Shown: in pieces, positions 5,247 through 5,909 of the stretch
Layout: each line of letters opens with the position of its first letter
How positions within the stretch are numbered: position 1 is the stretch's first letter
Source of the DNA: JACDDK01 sp041747155
GTDB taxonomy: Bacteria > Actinomycetota > Rubrobacteria > Rubrobacterales > Rubrobacteraceae
Reading direction: 5' to 3'
DNA: 5,909 bases
Assembly (NCBI GenBank): GCA_041747155.1
Contig: JBGTFQ010000245.1
Span: 1-5,909 of the forward strand
Program-made: the position numbers and the translations under genes
Notes under the pieces: model-generated
Seen by the model: the letters and a program-made list of their open reading frames with translations, nothing else
What the model was told of the DNA's origin: nothing
Database searches by the model: none

Positions 5247-5909
5247 AGAAGCGGAGATCACATACCGCGAGGCCGTCCGTGAGGCGATGGTTGGTTCCAT
5301 GCGCGAGAACGAAGAGGTCTTCCTCATGGGCGAGGACGTGGGCGTCTACGGCGGCGCTTTCGGGGTTAGCCGGGGCATGGTAGAGGAGTTCGGTGAGGAG
5401 CGCGTGGTCGATACGCCGATCTCCGAGGCCGGGTACGTCGGGCTTTGTACAGGGGCCGCGCTGATGGGGATGCGTCCCATAGCCGAATTGCAGTTCTCGG
5501 ATTTCATCACGCATTGCATGGACCAGCTCGTAAACCAGGCCGCCAAGATCCGGTACATGTTCGGTGGCGAAGGCCGTGTCCCTATGGTCGTTCGAACCCC
5601 CGGAGGAGCCGGAACCGGAGCCGCCGCCCAACACTCCCAATCCCTCGAAGCCTGGTTCGTCCACGTCCCCGGCCTCAAAGTCGTAATGCCGTCGACCCCC
5701 TACGACGCGAAAGGTATGCTCCTCTCCGCCATAGACGACGACAACACCGTCCTCTTCTACGAACACAAACTTCTCTACAACAAGAAGGGCGAAGTCCCCG
5801 AGGAGCCTTACCGCGTACCGCTGGGCGAGGCGAACGTCAGCCGCGAGGGTGAGGACGTGACGATAGCCACCGCCGGTCTGATGCACCACTACGTCCTCGA
5901 AGCCGCCGA
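5239..5909 (+). CDS. Thiamine-diphosphate-dependent dehydrogenase E1, beta subunit (3' end cut by window)
   Basis: Beta subunit partner of the preceding alpha subunit; together they form the alpha2-beta2 E1. The frame is open from the ATG at 5239 to the window edge, giving 223 complete residues, about two thirds of a usual 325-340 residue protein. Conserved features are ITYREAVREAM (7-17), GEDVGVYGGAFGVSRG (31-46), the cofactor-contacting TPISEAG (59-65), the GAALMGMRPIAELQFSDF stretch (72-89), the HSQSLEAWF block (132-140), and HVPGLKVVMPSTPYDAKG (142-159). It overlaps the alpha gene by eight bases in another frame. Codon choice changes part way: GAG-rich to about base 5580, then strongly C-ending. 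E2 (lipoyl acyltransferase) and E3 genes are expected to follow, and the type of E2 would help decide the substrate. Confidence 0.94.
   Translation, partial: MPREAEITYREAVREAMVGSMRENEEVFLMGEDVGVYGGAFGVSRGMVEEFGEERVVDTPISEAGYVGLCTGAALMGMRPIAELQFSDFITHCMDQLVNQAAKIRYMFGGEGRVPMVVRTPGGAGTGAAAQHSQSLEAWFVHVPGLKVVMPSTPYDAKGMLLSAIDDDNTVLFYEHKLLYNKKGEVPEEPYRVPLGEANVSREGEDVTIATAGLMHHYVLEAA

Larger units (their letters stand above)
1..5909 (+). other. Polycistronic operon: polyol PTS, DRL-like oxidoreductase, SorC-type regulator, E1 dehydrogenase
   Basis: All seven genes share one strand. The gaps are 10, 10, 19, 12 and 21 bases, and the final pair overlaps by eight. No hairpin followed by a T-run and no promoter-sized gap occurs inside, so a single transcript is the simplest reading. 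The first three genes follow the A-E-B order of the E. coli gut operon, but an oxidoreductase of a different family stands where srlD would be. The start and end of the operon are outside the window. Confidence 0.85.

Noticed and set aside
5158..5889. Antisense open frame of 243 codons opposite the E1 genes
   Set aside because: It lies wholly opposite conserved E1 alpha and beta coding sequence, shows no recognisable family and is a usual by-product of high-GC codon use.

Overview
The window looks like one stretch of a single polycistronic operon read left to right on the + strand. It comes from a high-GC bacterium (roughly 60 % G+C by eye). Strong Shine-Dalgarno sequences, two TTG starts and the gene family content suit a high-GC Gram-positive lineage, possibly a deep-branching actinobacterium such as Rubrobacter. 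That placement is a guess from style, not a marker-gene result. Seven genes are packed with gaps of 10 to 21 bases or a short overlap. The first gene is cut by the left edge and the last by the right edge. No promoter, terminator, RNA gene, mobile element or CRISPR array is visible, and there is no gene-free stretch longer than 21 bases.

Layout. Bases 1-2011 hold a complete glucitol-type (Gut family) phosphotransferase permease in the order of the E. coli gut operon: EIIC (srlA), EIIB-EIIC2 (srlE), EIIA (srlB). Bases 2031-3287 hold an oxidoreductase with an N-terminal Rossmann fold and a C-terminal SAF-like domain. It resembles the DXR-like (DRL) family, whose studied member in Brucella abortus interconverts 1-deoxy-D-xylulose 5-phosphate (DXP) and 2-C-methyl-D-erythritol 4-phosphate (MEP). 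It sits where E. coli has the sorbitol-6-phosphate dehydrogenase gene srlD. Bases 3300-4268 hold a SorC/DeoR-type sugar-binding regulator. Bases 4290-5246 and 5239-5909 hold the alpha and beta subunits of a thiamine-diphosphate E1 dehydrogenase of the acetoin/pyruvate dehydrogenase class. E2 and E3 would be expected just beyond the right edge.

How the genes could work together (inference). The permease imports and phosphorylates a polyol. The DRL-like enzyme converts the polyol phosphate to a ketose phosphate with a carbon-skeleton rearrangement. The E1 pair cleaves the ketose phosphate as it would an acyloin. If the substrate is 2-C-methyl-D-erythritol, the route is methylerythritol -> MEP -> DXP -> glyceraldehyde 3-phosphate + acetyl group -> acetyl-CoA, which uses every gene in the window. 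It would be a catabolic reversal of the first steps of the MEP isoprenoid pathway. I know of no description of such an operon. The substrate is not proven by the sequence, and other branched or linear polyols remain possible.
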